DNA of 64,000 nucleotides from Anaerobacillus arseniciselenatis (GCF_001865995.1 NZ_MLQQ01000002.1:62001-126000); one strand, 5' to 3'. Positions 35,320 to 45,316 are shown, numbered from the stretch's first letter. Notes: a model not told the origin generated them from the sequence alone. A program made the numbers and translations.

Positions 35320-35844
35320 TTACTCCAAATTAAATAAATAAAGTAGCTCACTTGTACGGAAGTTATTTTCAATTTTTTTTAACGTTTGTTTTCGCCAATG
35401 TTTCACTTGATCGACGGTAACGTTATATTTTTTAGCAATCGCTGTCGGCATTTGGTTGTGTTCATAAAATTCATTGAACCATATGAGTTCCTTTGAAGTA
35501 AGTAACGGCTTGAGTTTTTCCACTGGAAATCTTTTTGGGTTTTCGTACGTTTGTTCTGGGATATTTTCGAGCAGTTCTGGTTCAAGGCATGTTTGAACAC
35601 GCTGCTCATACTTTCGTTCTTTTTTAAGGTAAGTCAATAACCGACCTCGTACATATTGCTTGGCATAGCCTGGGAAAAAGCCCTTTTCTGGATCGAAGTT
35701 TTTTTGCGCATCCCATAGAGCGATTAACGCGATTTGGTACAACTCATCATATAGTTCATAGTTGTATAGTTTTTTAATTTGCGACTTGAGCAATGGTTCA
35801 TATTTTTCAGCTAACTGTTCAAACGATATTTCTTTGACATTCAT
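35320..35844 (-). CDS. Sigma-70 family RNA polymerase sigma factor (YvrI-like)
   Basis: 174 residues. Region 2 is seen in YNYELYDELYQIALIALWDA plus QKNFDPEKGFFPGYAKQYVRGRLLTYL. Region 4 is shorter: SKELIWFNEFYEH, TAIAKKYNVTVDQVKHWRKQTLKKIE. The layout resembles small YvrI/ComX-like sigma factors more than classical ECF factors. It lies just upstream of DUF1659, DUF2922 and YvrJ on the same strand and probably controls them. No anti-sigma gene is adjacent. The distance from the GGAG site to the ATG is long (about 13). Confidence 0.8.
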   Translation of the reverse strand: MNVKEISFEQLAEKYEPLLKSQIKKLYNYELYDELYQIALIALWDAQKNFDPEKGFFPGYAKQYVRGRLLTYLKKERKYEQRVQTCLEPELLENIPEQTYENPKRFPVEKLKPLLTSKELIWFNEFYEHNQMPTAIAKKYNVTVDQVKHWRKQTLKKIENNFRTSELLYLFNLE

Positions 35845-36063
35845 TTATTTCACAACTCCGGCGGATGGCGCGCCTTCCAATATTCCGCGGTTGTCTTTAT
35901 TATCTTGATCGGGGAGGTGATTGTCATAGGTGGAAAATTCGTGTTTTAGGTGTTGAAAATTGAATTTTTGCCTAGAGGAAATTTGATTTTTGAAGTGGGG
36001 AGGTTGGAAATTGGGGTTATTTTTTGTTAACGTTTAGTGCAAATTAAGTGGGAGGGAGAGGTT

Positions 36064-36100
36064 GCCGACATGAGATCTGTTATTTTGCAAAAAAGGAGTT
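36064..36100. repeat. Half unit of family A repeat
   Basis: GCCGACATGAGATCTGTTAT followed by an A-rich tract resembles one arm of the family A element. It lies in the 426-base gap between the sigma factor and DUF2249 genes, which otherwise holds the operator at 36145. Confidence 0.45.
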
Positions 36101-36144
36101 AAAGGTGCAAATCTATCAACCAGCAGTGATAAATTTATAGTTTT

Positions 36145-36191
36145 GGTGACATCCGTCACCTACAACAAATCCATTTCCTGATAAGCTTAGT
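36145..36191 (+). promoter_or_regulatory. CRP/FNR-type operator and promoter of the DUF2249 gene
   Basis: GGTGACATCCGTCACC (36145-36160) is an inverted repeat of the CRP/FNR type. 22 bases later comes AAGCTTAG, part of the likely -10 region. The same palindrome type, the CATTTCCT stretch and AAGCTTAG occur at the same distances before hcp. The geometry fits activation from about -41. Confidence 0.7.
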
Positions 36192-36270
36192 TTGTATAGA
36201 AGGAAAAATCATTTGAACAAGTGTATAATCATAGGAATTTCCATAAAAAAATCATAGGTGGTGCAGCAAA

Positions 36271-36510
36271 ATGTTAGATGTAAAAATGGAAGGAAATAAA
36301 GCAATTATTGATGTTCGGGAAAAAGTTTTAAGAGGAGAACACCCGAAAGATGAAGTTTTACAATTTGTGAAAAATGCGCCCGAGGGGACAACCTTTGAAA
36401 TTCATTTACCACTTCGAGGAGAGCCGATGGTCCAATTACTCAAATCGAACGGACTGAATGCATATATCGAAGAATTAGCGCCGGAACACTTTAGAATTAT
36501 TGCGGAATAG
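36271..36510 (+). CDS. DUF2249 domain protein
   Basis: 79 residues. The pattern IDVREKVLRGEHPKDEVLQFV, TTFEIHLPLRGEPMVQLL, and APEHFRIIAE matches DUF2249 proteins with a SirA/TusA-like fold. Such genes are frequently found next to nitric-oxide or hemerythrin genes in denitrifying and NO-detoxifying bacteria. The CRP/FNR-type operator upstream, shared with hcp, supports a role under low oxygen or nitrosative stress. The biochemical function is not known. A hairpin follows at 36553-36602. Confidence 0.78.
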   Translation: MLDVKMEGNKAIIDVREKVLRGEHPKDEVLQFVKNAPEGTTFEIHLPLRGEPMVQLLKSNGLNAYIEELAPEHFRIIAE

Positions 36511-36552
36511 TTTGTAGTATGATTTGTTTTAATTGTGATTCTTTTTACCAGG

Positions 36553-36602
36553 AGCCTGGTTACACGGCAGTGAGTCTAGCTTAAGCTGTTAGCCAGGTTT
36601 TA
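36553..36602 (+). terminator. Probable terminator of the DUF2249 gene
   Basis: AGCCTGGTTACA pairs imperfectly with TGTTAGCCAGGTTTT, with a T-run in the 3' arm. Confidence 0.6.
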
Positions 36603-36668
36603 ATACGTGCATTAACATCTTGATGAAGTATGAAACAGAAAAAATGAAAACCATGTAGGATTGAACTG

Positions 36669-36752
36669 AGGTTGGAACAAAAGTGTCTGACCCACGCGGA
36701 TCGTAATATAGACAAGAAAGATTAATCGAATGTCTATATTTGGTGCCTAGCG
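36669..36752. repeat. Half family B repeat with nested ATATAGAC hairpin
   Basis: GGAACAAAAGTGTCTGACCC begins like family B, then a hairpin with arms AATATAGAC and GTCTATATT follows and ends TGCCTAGCGG. The same hairpin occurs in the copy at 39817 and in related form at 57783. Confidence 0.6.
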
Positions 36753-36794
36753 GAGATCCGTTAATGAGCCATTTTGTGGCCTGTTCTTTACGTG

Positions 36795-36876
36795 CACGAA
36801 CATCTGTTCCGTCATATACCGAAAACATTGTGGTTTCAGCCTTTTTTAAGTAAATAACGGAACAAATGTCCGTAAA
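36795..36876. repeat. Family A palindromic repeat (hairpin pair)
   Basis: GAACATCTGTTCCGTCAT at left and AAATAACGGAACAAATGTCCG at right face each other. It lies behind the BrkB-family gene; with the element at 36669 it fills most of the 400-base gap. Confidence 0.65.
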
Positions 36877-36910
36877 CGTTCGACGACCTTTTCCAGTAAA
36901 AATCTATCAC

Positions 36911-37753
36911 TTATCTCCTCAACAAATTCCCTTCACGAATGTTGTATAATGTCGCATTAATCTCGCCACCCAATACGAGGATCAATCCACTCAAGTAAAA
37001 CCAAATCATTAAAATAATGACACCACCTAAGCTTCCGTACGTTGCGGTATAGTTGTTAAAGTTCGAAATGTAAAACGAAAAACCGAGGGAAATTAATTGC
37101 CAAGTAATCGTCGCAAACAGAGCCCCATAAAGTACACGGTGGAAATTTAATTTTTTATTTGGTGCAATGGTGTAAAGGACCATTAAAACAGCTGTCATTA
37201 TAGCAATCCCAATAAACCAGCGAAGGCGATTTAAATTGACAACAGTCGTATCTGGAAGTCCAAATATTTGATCGATACTCGTTAAAATCACATTTCCGAA
37301 AACAGGAAGCAGTAAAGTGATGAAAAGAACGAGAACGAAACCGATCGTCAAAAAAATCGACATGAATCGTAATTTGATAAAAGAACGAGTTTCATCAGTA
37401 TTGTGCGCTTTATTGAGTGCACGAATGAGTGCATTGATTCCATTAGATGATGTCCAGATCGTCGCTAAGATACCAAACGATAATAACCCACCTTTAGGTT
37501 CGGCAATTACTTCTAAGACTGTACCCGTAAATAACTCTGCCAATTCTGGTGGCGCGTAGTCGTGAACAAAGTGGTATATTTGTTCCGTGTTGAGCGGTAA
37601 ATAAGGAAGTAACGATAACATAAAAATGATTAAAGGAAAGATCGATAACATAAAGTAAAAAGCTAAAGTCGCTGCCCAATCTAAGATTGGGTCTTTTTTT
37701 AGTTGTTCAATAAATTCTTTTGCAAAAATATGACCTGCCTGAATGTTTGACAA
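36911..37753 (-). CDS. YihY/BrkB family membrane protein
   Basis: About 280 residues with six hydrophobic helices. Family motifs: DWAATLAFYFMLSIFPLIIF near the N-terminus, SNGINALIRALNKAHNTDETRSF, and TYGSLGGVIILMIWFYLSGLILVLGGEIN near the C-terminus. The family was once called ribonuclease BN or virulence factor BrkB; the actual role is unknown. The start is taken as a TTG at 37753 with AAGGTGG eight bases upstream; a GTG at 37765 would sit inside that site. Confidence 0.87.
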   Translation of the reverse strand: MSNIQAGHIFAKEFIEQLKKDPILDWAATLAFYFMLSIFPLIIFMLSLLPYLPLNTEQIYHFVHDYAPPELAELFTGTVLEVIAEPKGGLLSFGILATIWTSSNGINALIRALNKAHNTDETRSFIKLRFMSIFLTIGFVLVLFITLLLPVFGNVILTSIDQIFGLPDTTVVNLNRLRWFIGIAIMTAVLMVLYTIAPNKKLNFHRVLYGALFATITWQLISLGFSFYISNFNNYTATYGSLGGVIILMIWFYLSGLILVLGGEINATLYNIREGNLLRR

Positions 37754-37961
37754 AAACAGCACCACCTTAATTCTCCTATTGATAGTAAATGCCCAAATCT
37801 ATATATAAATAAACGATATATACATTAATGAATTTCATCATTCAATCTTGTCCCATTACGTAACGATATGTGTAGTTGCTTTAATTGATTTTAACATAAG
37901 TTGTTAATTGTGGAATATTGAAACTTTTTAATTAGAATATCGTTTATAATTAGTAGATGAG

Positions 37962-38075
37962 TGAATTTCATAATTACCGAAAATGAGCCACATCATGTTT
38001 ATATATAGTTTGCGAATGGTTTTGACGCAACTATATATTGATCTTAGTGGCGAGAATCATGAATTATGAAATTCA
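37962..38075. mobile_element. 114-bp palindromic-ended element, copy 1 (MITE-like, family C)
   Basis: The ends are TGAATTTCATAATT and AATTATGAAATTCA, a perfect 14-bp terminal inverted repeat. Inside, ATATAGTT and AACTATAT form a second hairpin. A second copy, in the opposite orientation, lies at 55821-55933 with about 85 percent identity by eye. It lies in the 370-base gap between the BrkB-family and 38124 genes. Confidence 0.78.
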
Positions 38076-38123
38076 TTAAGAGGAAAAAACGCTTTTAAGT
38101 GTACAGCTTGAGGGAGGGGAATT

Positions 38124-39041
38124 ATGAAGCATTTTAAAATCATAGTCGTCGTAGCTTTAATGATCAGCTTAATCATCAATGTACGCGTATTATCTAAAAT
38201 GGGCGATCTCGAAAATCGGGTCAATTCCATTTCAAATTCTCAAATTGATATAAAAAGAAGTGTTGATCATCAATCCAGTCATTTTAATAACACTCTACAA
38301 GAATTTAAAAGAGAACAAAGTTGGATTAGTGCGATTGGCACGGATATCGATACGGAGAAATTAGATAACGGTCAACCGACGATTCATTTTAACTGGCAAG
38401 TTAAAGAGCTACTTCGCGATTCAGAAGTCAATTTTCATTATAAGTTCGGAGAAGATGAGCATTATGAAAGGGTTCCGGCCGTCGATGTTGGCGATGGTTT
38501 GTTTGAGGCAAGTATTTCGGTAGACATTCCGCTTGAGCCCCAATGGTTTACAAACGTTTCTAGATCAAGAGCTAAAAGTGCTAATGAAATGGAAGTTGAA
38601 CTAATGGTTGAAGAGAAGGCTAGGTATGATATTCATAAAAATCAGCTTTATTATTATGTCACAGTTTCCAATGAGGAGTTAGTGAAGAGTGATGATATTA
38701 AAACAACCGACCTTGGCTATTTAGGAACGAGATACTACGGTGTTTTAGAAAGTATGGTTGATTTTCATGGTGATGGCTACAATATTTCTGTGATCGCACC
38801 GCCATTATATGATGATAAAGGTATTACTCTTCAGGAAGTTTCTGTAATGAAATATAACAACGGTGTACTAGTCGCAGAAGATAATTTAGAGTTGAGTGAA
38901 TCAAATACAAATACCGGTCCCGAACAACCTTTAAGATTTCAAAAAAACTTTAACGATGATCAATTTGAATTTACAAGCTTAGTTTTTAAAGTAGTTTATA
39001 ATAATGGGGCTACTTTTGAAAGAGAGGTTTATATTGAATAG
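38124..39041 (+). CDS. Membrane-anchored extracytoplasmic protein of unknown function
   Basis: 305 residues. One N-terminal membrane helix (about 5-22, IIVVVALMISLIINVRVL) is followed by a short coiled coil (about 25-65, LENRVNSISNSQIDIK). The rest is beta-rich and acidic and should lie outside the membrane (YGVLESMVDFHGDGYNISV). GAGGGAGGGG precedes the ATG. No domain is recognised. Similar anchored proteins are common beside TolB-like or envelope genes in Bacilli. Confidence 0.7.
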   Translation: MKHFKIIVVVALMISLIINVRVLSKMGDLENRVNSISNSQIDIKRSVDHQSSHFNNTLQEFKREQSWISAIGTDIDTEKLDNGQPTIHFNWQVKELLRDSEVNFHYKFGEDEHYERVPAVDVGDGLFEASISVDIPLEPQWFTNVSRSRAKSANEMEVELMVEEKARYDIHKNQLYYYVTVSNEELVKSDDIKTTDLGYLGTRYYGVLESMVDFHGDGYNISVIAPPLYDDKGITLQEVSVMKYNNGVLVAEDNLELSESNTNTGPEQPLRFQKNFNDDQFEFTSLVFKVVYNNGATFEREVYIE

Positions 39042-39163
39042 ATGGGTTGCTGCTTGTAGTTTTGCGGCGAAAAAACGGTGTCCATTTCGCTTTGCTAAAT
39101 AAGTGACTTACTGAAAATATCGCACGGCGTTTAAAATATTATTTGACGAAAAGATAATTTTTT

Positions 39164-39207
39164 TGTGAATTTGATCACTTACAAATGGGAGTCGTTTCCT
39201 ATATGAT
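39164..39207 (+). promoter_or_regulatory. CRP/FNR-type operator and -10 of the Cys-rich gene
   Basis: TGTGAATTTGATCACT (39164-39179) is close to the FNR consensus TGTGA-N6-TCACA. TATGAT follows 22 bases later (39202-39207) as a -10 box, and TTTCCT lies between them, as in the other two sites. Confidence 0.72.
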
Positions 39208-39249
39208 TGTACTATAGAAAAAAATAGAGTTAATTCAGGAGGTAATCTT

Positions 39250-39492
39250 ATGGGTTGTGGATGTTCAAGTCACTTAAAAGATGGAATGGCCATTGTTGAT
39301 CATATTAAAAGTAAAGGGAAAGAAAATTGGGAGCCAAAAAAGGCCCTCGAAATTACATGTCAATGTGGCGAAACTTTTACATTAGAAACAGTCGTTATGA
39401 ACTGTCCAAAATGTGAAATGACGTATGCGGTAACTCCTTGTAGTTCAGATGATGTTAATAACGTAAAAGTTGCTGGTATGAAATACGCATAA
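39250..39492 (+). CDS. Small Cys-rich protein, probably metal-binding
   Basis: 80 residues with seven Cys: MGCGCSS at the start, CQCG in the middle, CPKC and TPC later. The CxC and CPKC pairs suggest a zinc ribbon or Fe-S site. An AGGAGG site precedes the ATG. The FNR-type operator upstream indicates use under low oxygen or nitrosative stress. I do not recognise a named family. Confidence 0.7.
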   Translation: MGCGCSSHLKDGMAIVDHIKSKGKENWEPKKALEITCQCGETFTLETVVMNCPKCEMTYAVTPCSSDDVNNVKVAGMKYA

Positions 39493-39569
39493 ACTTTATG
39501 TTTGTGTCGTGTCACAGGTTAAGTTATTTTAAAAAATGTTACCAACATGAAAAAACAATCATCAAATCA

Positions 39570-39629
39570 ATAACCACTAAATTGAGACGAAGCTAAATCA
39601 ATTACGTCTTTATTTAGTGGTTATTTTTT
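39570..39629 (+). terminator. Terminator of the Cys-rich gene
   Basis: AATAACCACTAAATTGAGACG pairs, with small bulges, with CGTCTTTATTTAGTGGTTATT and is followed by six T. Confidence 0.82.
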
Positions 39630-39816
39630 GTGAGAGAGCGTTTTAAAACCCATAGTAAGAAGTTCACACTCGACCAAAGTTCTAATTACCTCATATTTGT
39701 ATATGATTAATAAAGTGCAAAAATGGAGGTAAGTCACAAGCACGCCCCGAAATTCCTTGTTTCACAACGTTGTTCCACAAGCCGTTCGCTGGAAAATAAA
39801 TAAAATCTCCTAACTG

Positions 39817-39937
39817 AGGGTGGGACAAAAGTGTCTGACACAACAAGGATCCTACTAAATATAGACGTAAAGAATTATCATATGTCTATATTCGGTGTCT
39901 AGCGGTGTCTGACACTTTGTTTTGTCCCACCCTCATT
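39817..39937. repeat. Family B repeat with nested ATATAGAC hairpin (full copy)
   Basis: GAGGGTGGGACAAAA and TTTTGTCCCACCCTC are the outer arms. Between them a second hairpin (AATATAGAC...GTCTATATT, then GGTGTCTAGCGG) has been inserted, duplicating GTGTCTGACAC. The surrounding 750-base gap 39493-40242 holds no gene that I can support. Confidence 0.75.
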
Positions 39938-40242
39938 TTTATCTCAAAAAAATTTTATAATAAAGCGAGTTTCAACATCCAAATATGCCACATAAAGATA
40001 CATTTAGTTAAGTACGGTTCAATTCAACTGGATTGAGGAGCCAAGTTTCAAAAAAATATGATTCATTAAAAACACTTTAATCGTTTCTTCCTATTAGCAA
40101 GTCTTTATTTGATGATCGATTTTATTGAACGTAGTGCAAAGAAATGTAACTCGTCAAGTCGTGAGATTAAATAAGGTAGTGGAAAACGTTCGATGAATTC
40201 TTGAACTGACTTTACCCGCTACTACTATAGGAGAGTGTTAGG

Positions 40243-41845
40243 ATGGAATGGGTAACACAAATGATTATGGGGGTGTTAGGTGGGCTAGGTATATTTTTAT
40301 ATGGAATGTATTTAGCTAGTGAAGGGTTAAGAAAATCAGCTTCTAGCCATTTAAAAGAATTTTTGAGTAAAGTGACGAAAAACCAACTTTTAGGTTCGGT
40401 TGTCGGGATTGTTTTAGCGGCGGTTTTGCAGTCTTCGAGTGCGGCGACGGTTATGGTCGTCGGCTTTGTTAATGCTGGCTTGTTAACTTTAAGGCAAGCA
40501 ATGGGGGTTATGCTCGGGACGGCAATCGGAACGACGATCACTGTACAACTAATTGCTTTTAAAATTACTGATTACGCACTTTTATTTATTGCGGTAGGGG
40601 TGTTAATTTTTCTCGTCTCATCGACCCAAAAGAAAGCGGTTGGGACGATTTTATTAGGGTTTGGTTTTGTTTTTTTTCGGAATGGGAATTATCACCGATG
40701 CGATGAAACCGATCGAGAATAATCCTGAATTGTCAGGGGCGTTTCTATATTTAACGGATAATCTTTTAATTACAGTCATGATCGCTTTAATTTTTACAGC
40801 GATCATTCAAAATAGTGCCGCCACCATTGCGATAGCGATGACGTTAGCGGTTAGTGGATCACTAACACTTGAAGCGGCGATTGCCATCGTTTATGGTGCC
40901 AATGTCGGAACCGTCGTTACGGCGCTGATTTCCAGTATAAAGGCTTCAAAAGATGCGCAACGAACGGCTGTCGCGCATGCAATTTTTAAAATGATTGGCG
41001 TTTTGTTTTTCCTTCCAATCACATCATTTTTCGTTTCTGGATTACAAATGTTAGGTGGAGATATTGAACGACAAATTGCTAACGCCCACACGATTTTTAA
41101 CATGGTCAATTTAATTATACTTTTGCCGTTTTGTAATAAATTTGCCGATTGGATGGTGACAATGCTTCCTAGTAAAGAGAAATTGCCAAAACATGTGAAG
41201 TACTTGGATCCTGATAGTTTAGAAGTTCCAGTTGTTGCTCTGATCCAGACAAGAAAAGAATTAGGTAGTATGGCTAGTTTAATAGATCAAGAGATGCTAA
41301 GTAAATTCGAAGCGATGTTAGATGAAAAAAATCCAGGTTATCGCCAATCTGTGATTGAATATGAAAGCACAATTGATAAAATTTATCGTGAGATTTACCA
41401 TTATTTACAAGATATCACTGAGCAAGAACTTTCTGAGGATGAGTCGATGGAAAGTTTAAAATATCTTTATATTAATAATGAGTTAGAGGGGATATCAGAT
41501 GCTGTGCAACGAATGGCGTTGATTACGATTAAACTCGAAGATACACATACGAGCTTAAGTAAGTCGGAGGTAGAAGGAATTACACAGTTGTACAACGAGG
41601 TTGTAGTAAGTTTTCATGAAGCTCTTGAAGCGTTCGAAGAAAATGATGGAACGAGAGCCATTAACGTCATTAAAAGAAATCCACTCATTTTAAAAACAGA
41701 AAGAAATTTAAGGTTTCTCCATTTTAATAATGGTGATCATCAAAGCAGCCGTCTTAGCTCGATTTACGTTGATCTTTTAAGTCAACTATTAAAAATTAAT
41801 CACCATTCTTTTAATATTTCGCAGGCGTTAATTGGGAGGGTGTAG
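40243..41845 (+). pseudogene. Na/Pi cotransporter family protein, frameshifted at a T8 run
   Basis: The first frame (40243-40722) reads MEWVTQMIMGVLGGLGIFLY and has the repeat motif LAAVLQSSSAATVMVVGFV. The second frame continues FGMGIITDAMKPIEN and carries the partner motif FTAIIQNSAATIAIAMTLAVSG, then a PhoU-like cytoplasmic tail (about 330-533). Joining at the T-run 40670-40677 by dropping one T gives about 533 residues, the normal length. The family moves phosphate with sodium, or a related anion. The shift may be a mutation, a sequencing error in a homopolymer or slippage; these cannot be told apart here. Confidence 0.85.
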
Positions 41846-42050
41846 AAAGATACGATGACGGAGACATTGTTTCAGTTTTGTGAATGATCAGGGCTAGACG
41901 GTGTTTTATACATCGTTTTTGAAATCGTGTTCGCAGCCGATTTTCTCACTAGGTCTGATTATTCCCTTTATGGTACAATCGTTTAAGAGTGAAGGTGCGG
42001 TGAGACCGACTTATAATGAAAAAATGTCCTCGGGAAGGAGAAGGCTCGTT

Positions 42051-45000
42051 TTGAATATTAAAGTAACTCCAAAACTAATTCAAGATATGTGCGGGACGGT
42101 CTCCTTCAAAAAAGGGGACTCTTTTCATCGTGCGAATAAAGTGTCATTTGAAAAATTTGAAGAGGATCATTGTGAAGCCATCGTGACAGGAACGGAAGAT
42201 TTTTATGTCACAGTTCATAGCACACGTGAAGGGGGGATTCACGCGCAGTGCAGCTGTCCGAAACTTGCTTCTTTTCAAAAGGATTGTCAGCATATTGCTG
42301 CAGTTTTGTTGGCGATATATGAGCAACAAGGACGAGGGACGAGCCCGATCAGTGGTGGGCAGGACAGTTCTTCCAATGATCCAGCTTTAACAGAAGGGTT
42401 GCTAACACTATTTAATGATCCGCCGCGGCGGAAAAGTCAGCAACAAACTTATTTTGAAAAAAGACAAGTAGTTGCAGTGGAATTTGTGTGTCAACCCGTA
42501 CGAGTCAGTAATGATCAATATATGTTCGGTTTACAGTTGAAGTTCGAGCAAGCGTTTGTAAAAAATATTCGCGAATTTTTACAGCTAGTGGAAGAAGGCA
42601 AGAGAAGTTCAGTTTCAAGTACCTACAATTACGATCCGACCAAACATTGTTTTGATAAAAATACAGAGGCTGTCATCCGTGAACTCATTCGGGTGAATAA
42701 AGATGAAAAAGTGTATAGCGAAGCAACGTCGTCTCTAGAAAATGATCGAATGTTGCTGATAGCTCCGTCTTCGTGGGAAAGGCTTTTGCGATTATTTGAG
42801 AACTCCCCTCTCGTGAAGTTGAATGATGGTGCAGAAACTTATGATGAATTTGAAGTAGCTAATGACAAACTTTCTTTACATTTCGAATTAGTGAAAGGGA
42901 ATGGGACTGGCTATCATCTGAAGGTCCACGGTCTAAAGCAGCTCATCGTTTTGGCCGACTATAACTCAGTTATTTCTGAAGGGGTCATCATCGAGATGAA
43001 TAGCGAAGATTGCCAACGTCTGTCAGATTTAATAAAGATGATGACAACTTCTGGCGCAGAGTACATCCCGATCCCCAAGGAGCAAATTCATTTTTTCTTA
43101 GATAAAGTCGTACCTGGTTTAAAAAAACTAGGCGAGGTCAAAATATCTGCTGTGATTTCAGAAGGGCTAGTAAACACACCGTTGAAGGCAAAGCTTTATT
43201 TAGATCGAGTTAAAAATCGTCTCCTAGCAGGGCTCGAATTTCAATATGAAAATTGGGTGATCAACCCGCTTGAATCTCGTGCTTCTACGGAAGGGCCAAT
43301 GTCGTTCACTTCTTCGGAACCACAACCATTAGCAGGTAGCCCGATGATCCGTGATGTCGATAAAGAGGAAGAAATCCTTCAGTTAATGGACGATAGTGGG
43401 TTTGCGAAGACAGATGGCGGATATTTGTTGCATAACGAAGAATTGGAATATGAATTTTTATCGTATGTCGTACCGAAACTTCAAAAACTGGTGCAAATTT
43501 ATGCGACAACCTCTGTAAAAATGCGGATTTTCAAAGGAAATAAACCGCCACAAATTAAAGTGAAGAAAAAAAAAGACCGCACGAATTGGCTTGAATTCAA
43601 GTTTGAAATGGACGGAATCCCTGAACAACATATTCGTGAAATTTTACAAGCGTTAGAGGAAAAACGAAAATTTTATCGTCTGAACGGTTCGCTGCTCCCA
43701 TTGGAAACAAAAGAGTTTGAAGACGTTCAACACTTTTTAGCAAACGTTCCAAACCAATATGAAGATTTAGAAAAGGGCTTGAATGTCCCGATTGTCCGAG
43801 GACTGCAGTTACTTGATACGGTTCAAGGTAGTGATATTTTTACGCCAGAGCAATCTTTTTCTCAGTTCCTGGATCATCTCAGGAATCCTGGAAGCTTAAA
43901 GTTTGTAGTACCTGAAGAGCTAAAGCCGATATTGCGCGACTATCAAAAGCAAGGTTTTCAATGGATGAAAACGTTGGCTCACTACGGTTTTGGCGGGATA
44001 CTCGCCGATGATATGGGTCTCGGAAAAACGTTACAAAGCATTACGTTCATTGTCTCAGAGCTACAAGAAATCCGGAAAAAGAAAAGACCTGTTTTAATCG
44101 TATGTCCGTCATCTTTAACGTACAACTGGCTCAGTGAATTCAAGAAATTTTCACCTTATGTACGAGCAATCATCATTGACGGCGATCAAAAAGATCGTAT
44201 AAAAAAGCTGAAAACTATTACGGATGTCGACGTTGTCATTACGTCTTATCCTTTGTTACGAAAGGATATTAGCTCGTATGAAAAACAATCCTTTCATAGC
44301 GTGTTTTTTGATGAGGCCCAAGCTTTTAAAAATCCGGTAACACAAACGGCTCGTGCAGTGAAGAAAATCGAGGCTGATACTCGCTTTGCTTTAACCGGGA
44401 CTCCGGTAGAAAACTCATTAGTCGAGTTGTGGTCGATTTTTCACGTCGTCTTTCCGGAACTTTTTCAAGGCTTAAAAGAATATAGCTATCTTTCGAAGAA
44501 GGCGATCTCGAGGAGAACAAGTGCGTTTTTACTTCGCAGAATAAAGGAGGATGTGCTTGAAGAGCTTCCAAAAAAAATCGAGTCGATGGAAAAAGTCGAT
44601 TTGTTTCCAGAACAAAAAAAGCTTTACGCTGCTTATTTAGCCAAGCTAAAACATGAAACATTGAAGCATCTCGACAAAGATACACTGAAGAAAAATAAGA
44701 TCAAAATTCTCGCTGGGTTGACGCGATTACGACAAATTTGTTGCCATCCAAGTTTGTTTGTTGACGGTTATCAAGGAAGTTCGGCGAAATTCGAACAATT
44801 GATGCAGTTAATCAACGAAGCAAAGCTATCCGGAAGAAGGGTCCTGATTTTTTCACAGTTTACCAAAATGCTTGAGCTGATTGGCAGACAATTAACAGGT
44901 GATGGAGAGCCGTTTTTTTATCTTGATGGACAAACTCCATCAGAAGAAAGATTGGAAATTTGCGATCGCTTTAATCGTGGAGAACGTGATTTTTTCCTCA

Positions 45001-45293
45001 TATCGTTAAAAGCAGGTGGCACAGGGCTTAACTTGACAGGCGCTGATACGGTGATCCTTTATGACCTTTGGTGGAACCCGGCTGTTGAAGAGCAAGCAGC
45101 CGACCGCGCCCATCGCATCGGACAAACGAATGATGTACAAGTGATTAAGCTCGTTACTAAAGGGACGATAGAAGAAAAAATCAACGAACTGCAAGAAAAG
45201 AAAAGAGATTTAATCGAAGAAATTATCGACCCGCACGAGGAACGAACTCCAAAATTAACGGATGAGGATATTCGAGAGATATTGATGGTTTGA
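42051..45293 (+). CDS. ywqA: SNF2 family helicase with SWIM zinc finger
   Basis: 1080 residues from a TTG at 42051, which has AAGGAGAAGG seven bases upstream. The open frame reaches back to 41901 but those residues look non-native. The SWIM zinc finger is near residue 66 (CSCPKLASFQKDCQH). A long helical/beta region follows. The SNF2 motor begins near 620: ADDMGLGKTLQS (about 653), VFFDEAQAFKN, ALTGTPVENS, and the helicase C half LISLKAGGTGLNLTGAD and AADRAHRIGQ. It resembles B. subtilis YwqA. DNA-translocating repair or remodelling is likely. It is about 55 bases after the Na/Pi gene. Confidence 0.9.
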   Translation: MNIKVTPKLIQDMCGTVSFKKGDSFHRANKVSFEKFEEDHCEAIVTGTEDFYVTVHSTREGGIHAQCSCPKLASFQKDCQHIAAVLLAIYEQQGRGTSPISGGQDSSSNDPALTEGLLTLFNDPPRRKSQQQTYFEKRQVVAVEFVCQPVRVSNDQYMFGLQLKFEQAFVKNIREFLQLVEEGKRSSVSSTYNYDPTKHCFDKNTEAVIRELIRVNKDEKVYSEATSSLENDRMLLIAPSSWERLLRLFENSPLVKLNDGAETYDEFEVANDKLSLHFELVKGNGTGYHLKVHGLKQLIVLADYNSVISEGVIIEMNSEDCQRLSDLIKMMTTSGAEYIPIPKEQIHFFLDKVVPGLKKLGEVKISAVISEGLVNTPLKAKLYLDRVKNRLLAGLEFQYENWVINPLESRASTEGPMSFTSSEPQPLAGSPMIRDVDKEEEILQLMDDSGFAKTDGGYLLHNEELEYEFLSYVVPKLQKLVQIYATTSVKMRIFKGNKPPQIKVKKKKDRTNWLEFKFEMDGIPEQHIREILQALEEKRKFYRLNGSLLPLETKEFEDVQHFLANVPNQYEDLEKGLNVPIVRGLQLLDTVQGSDIFTPEQSFSQFLDHLRNPGSLKFVVPEELKPILRDYQKQGFQWMKTLAHYGFGGILADDMGLGKTLQSITFIVSELQEIRKKKRPVLIVCPSSLTYNWLSEFKKFSPYVRAIIIDGDQKDRIKKLKTITDVDVVITSYPLLRKDISSYEKQSFHSVFFDEAQAFKNPVTQTARAVKKIEADTRFALTGTPVENSLVELWSIFHVVFPELFQGLKEYSYLSKKAISRRTSAFLLRRIKEDVLEELPKKIESMEKVDLFPEQKKLYAAYLAKLKHETLKHLDKDTLKKNKIKILAGLTRLRQICCHPSLFVDGYQGSSAKFEQLMQLINEAKLSGRRVLIFSQFTKMLELIGRQLTGDGEPFFYLDGQTPSEERLEICDRFNRGERDFFLISLKAGGTGLNLTGADTVILYDLWWNPAVEEQAADRAHRIGQTNDVQVIKLVTKGTIEEKINELQEKKRDLIEEIIDPHEERTPKLTDEDIREILMV

Positions 45294-45316
45294 TAAGTCG
45301 AAATGACTTACAACCA

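Noticed and set aside
41901..42050. N-terminal extension of the SNF2 helicase
   Set aside because: The extension has no ribosome site; AAGGAGAAGG fits the TTG at 42051.
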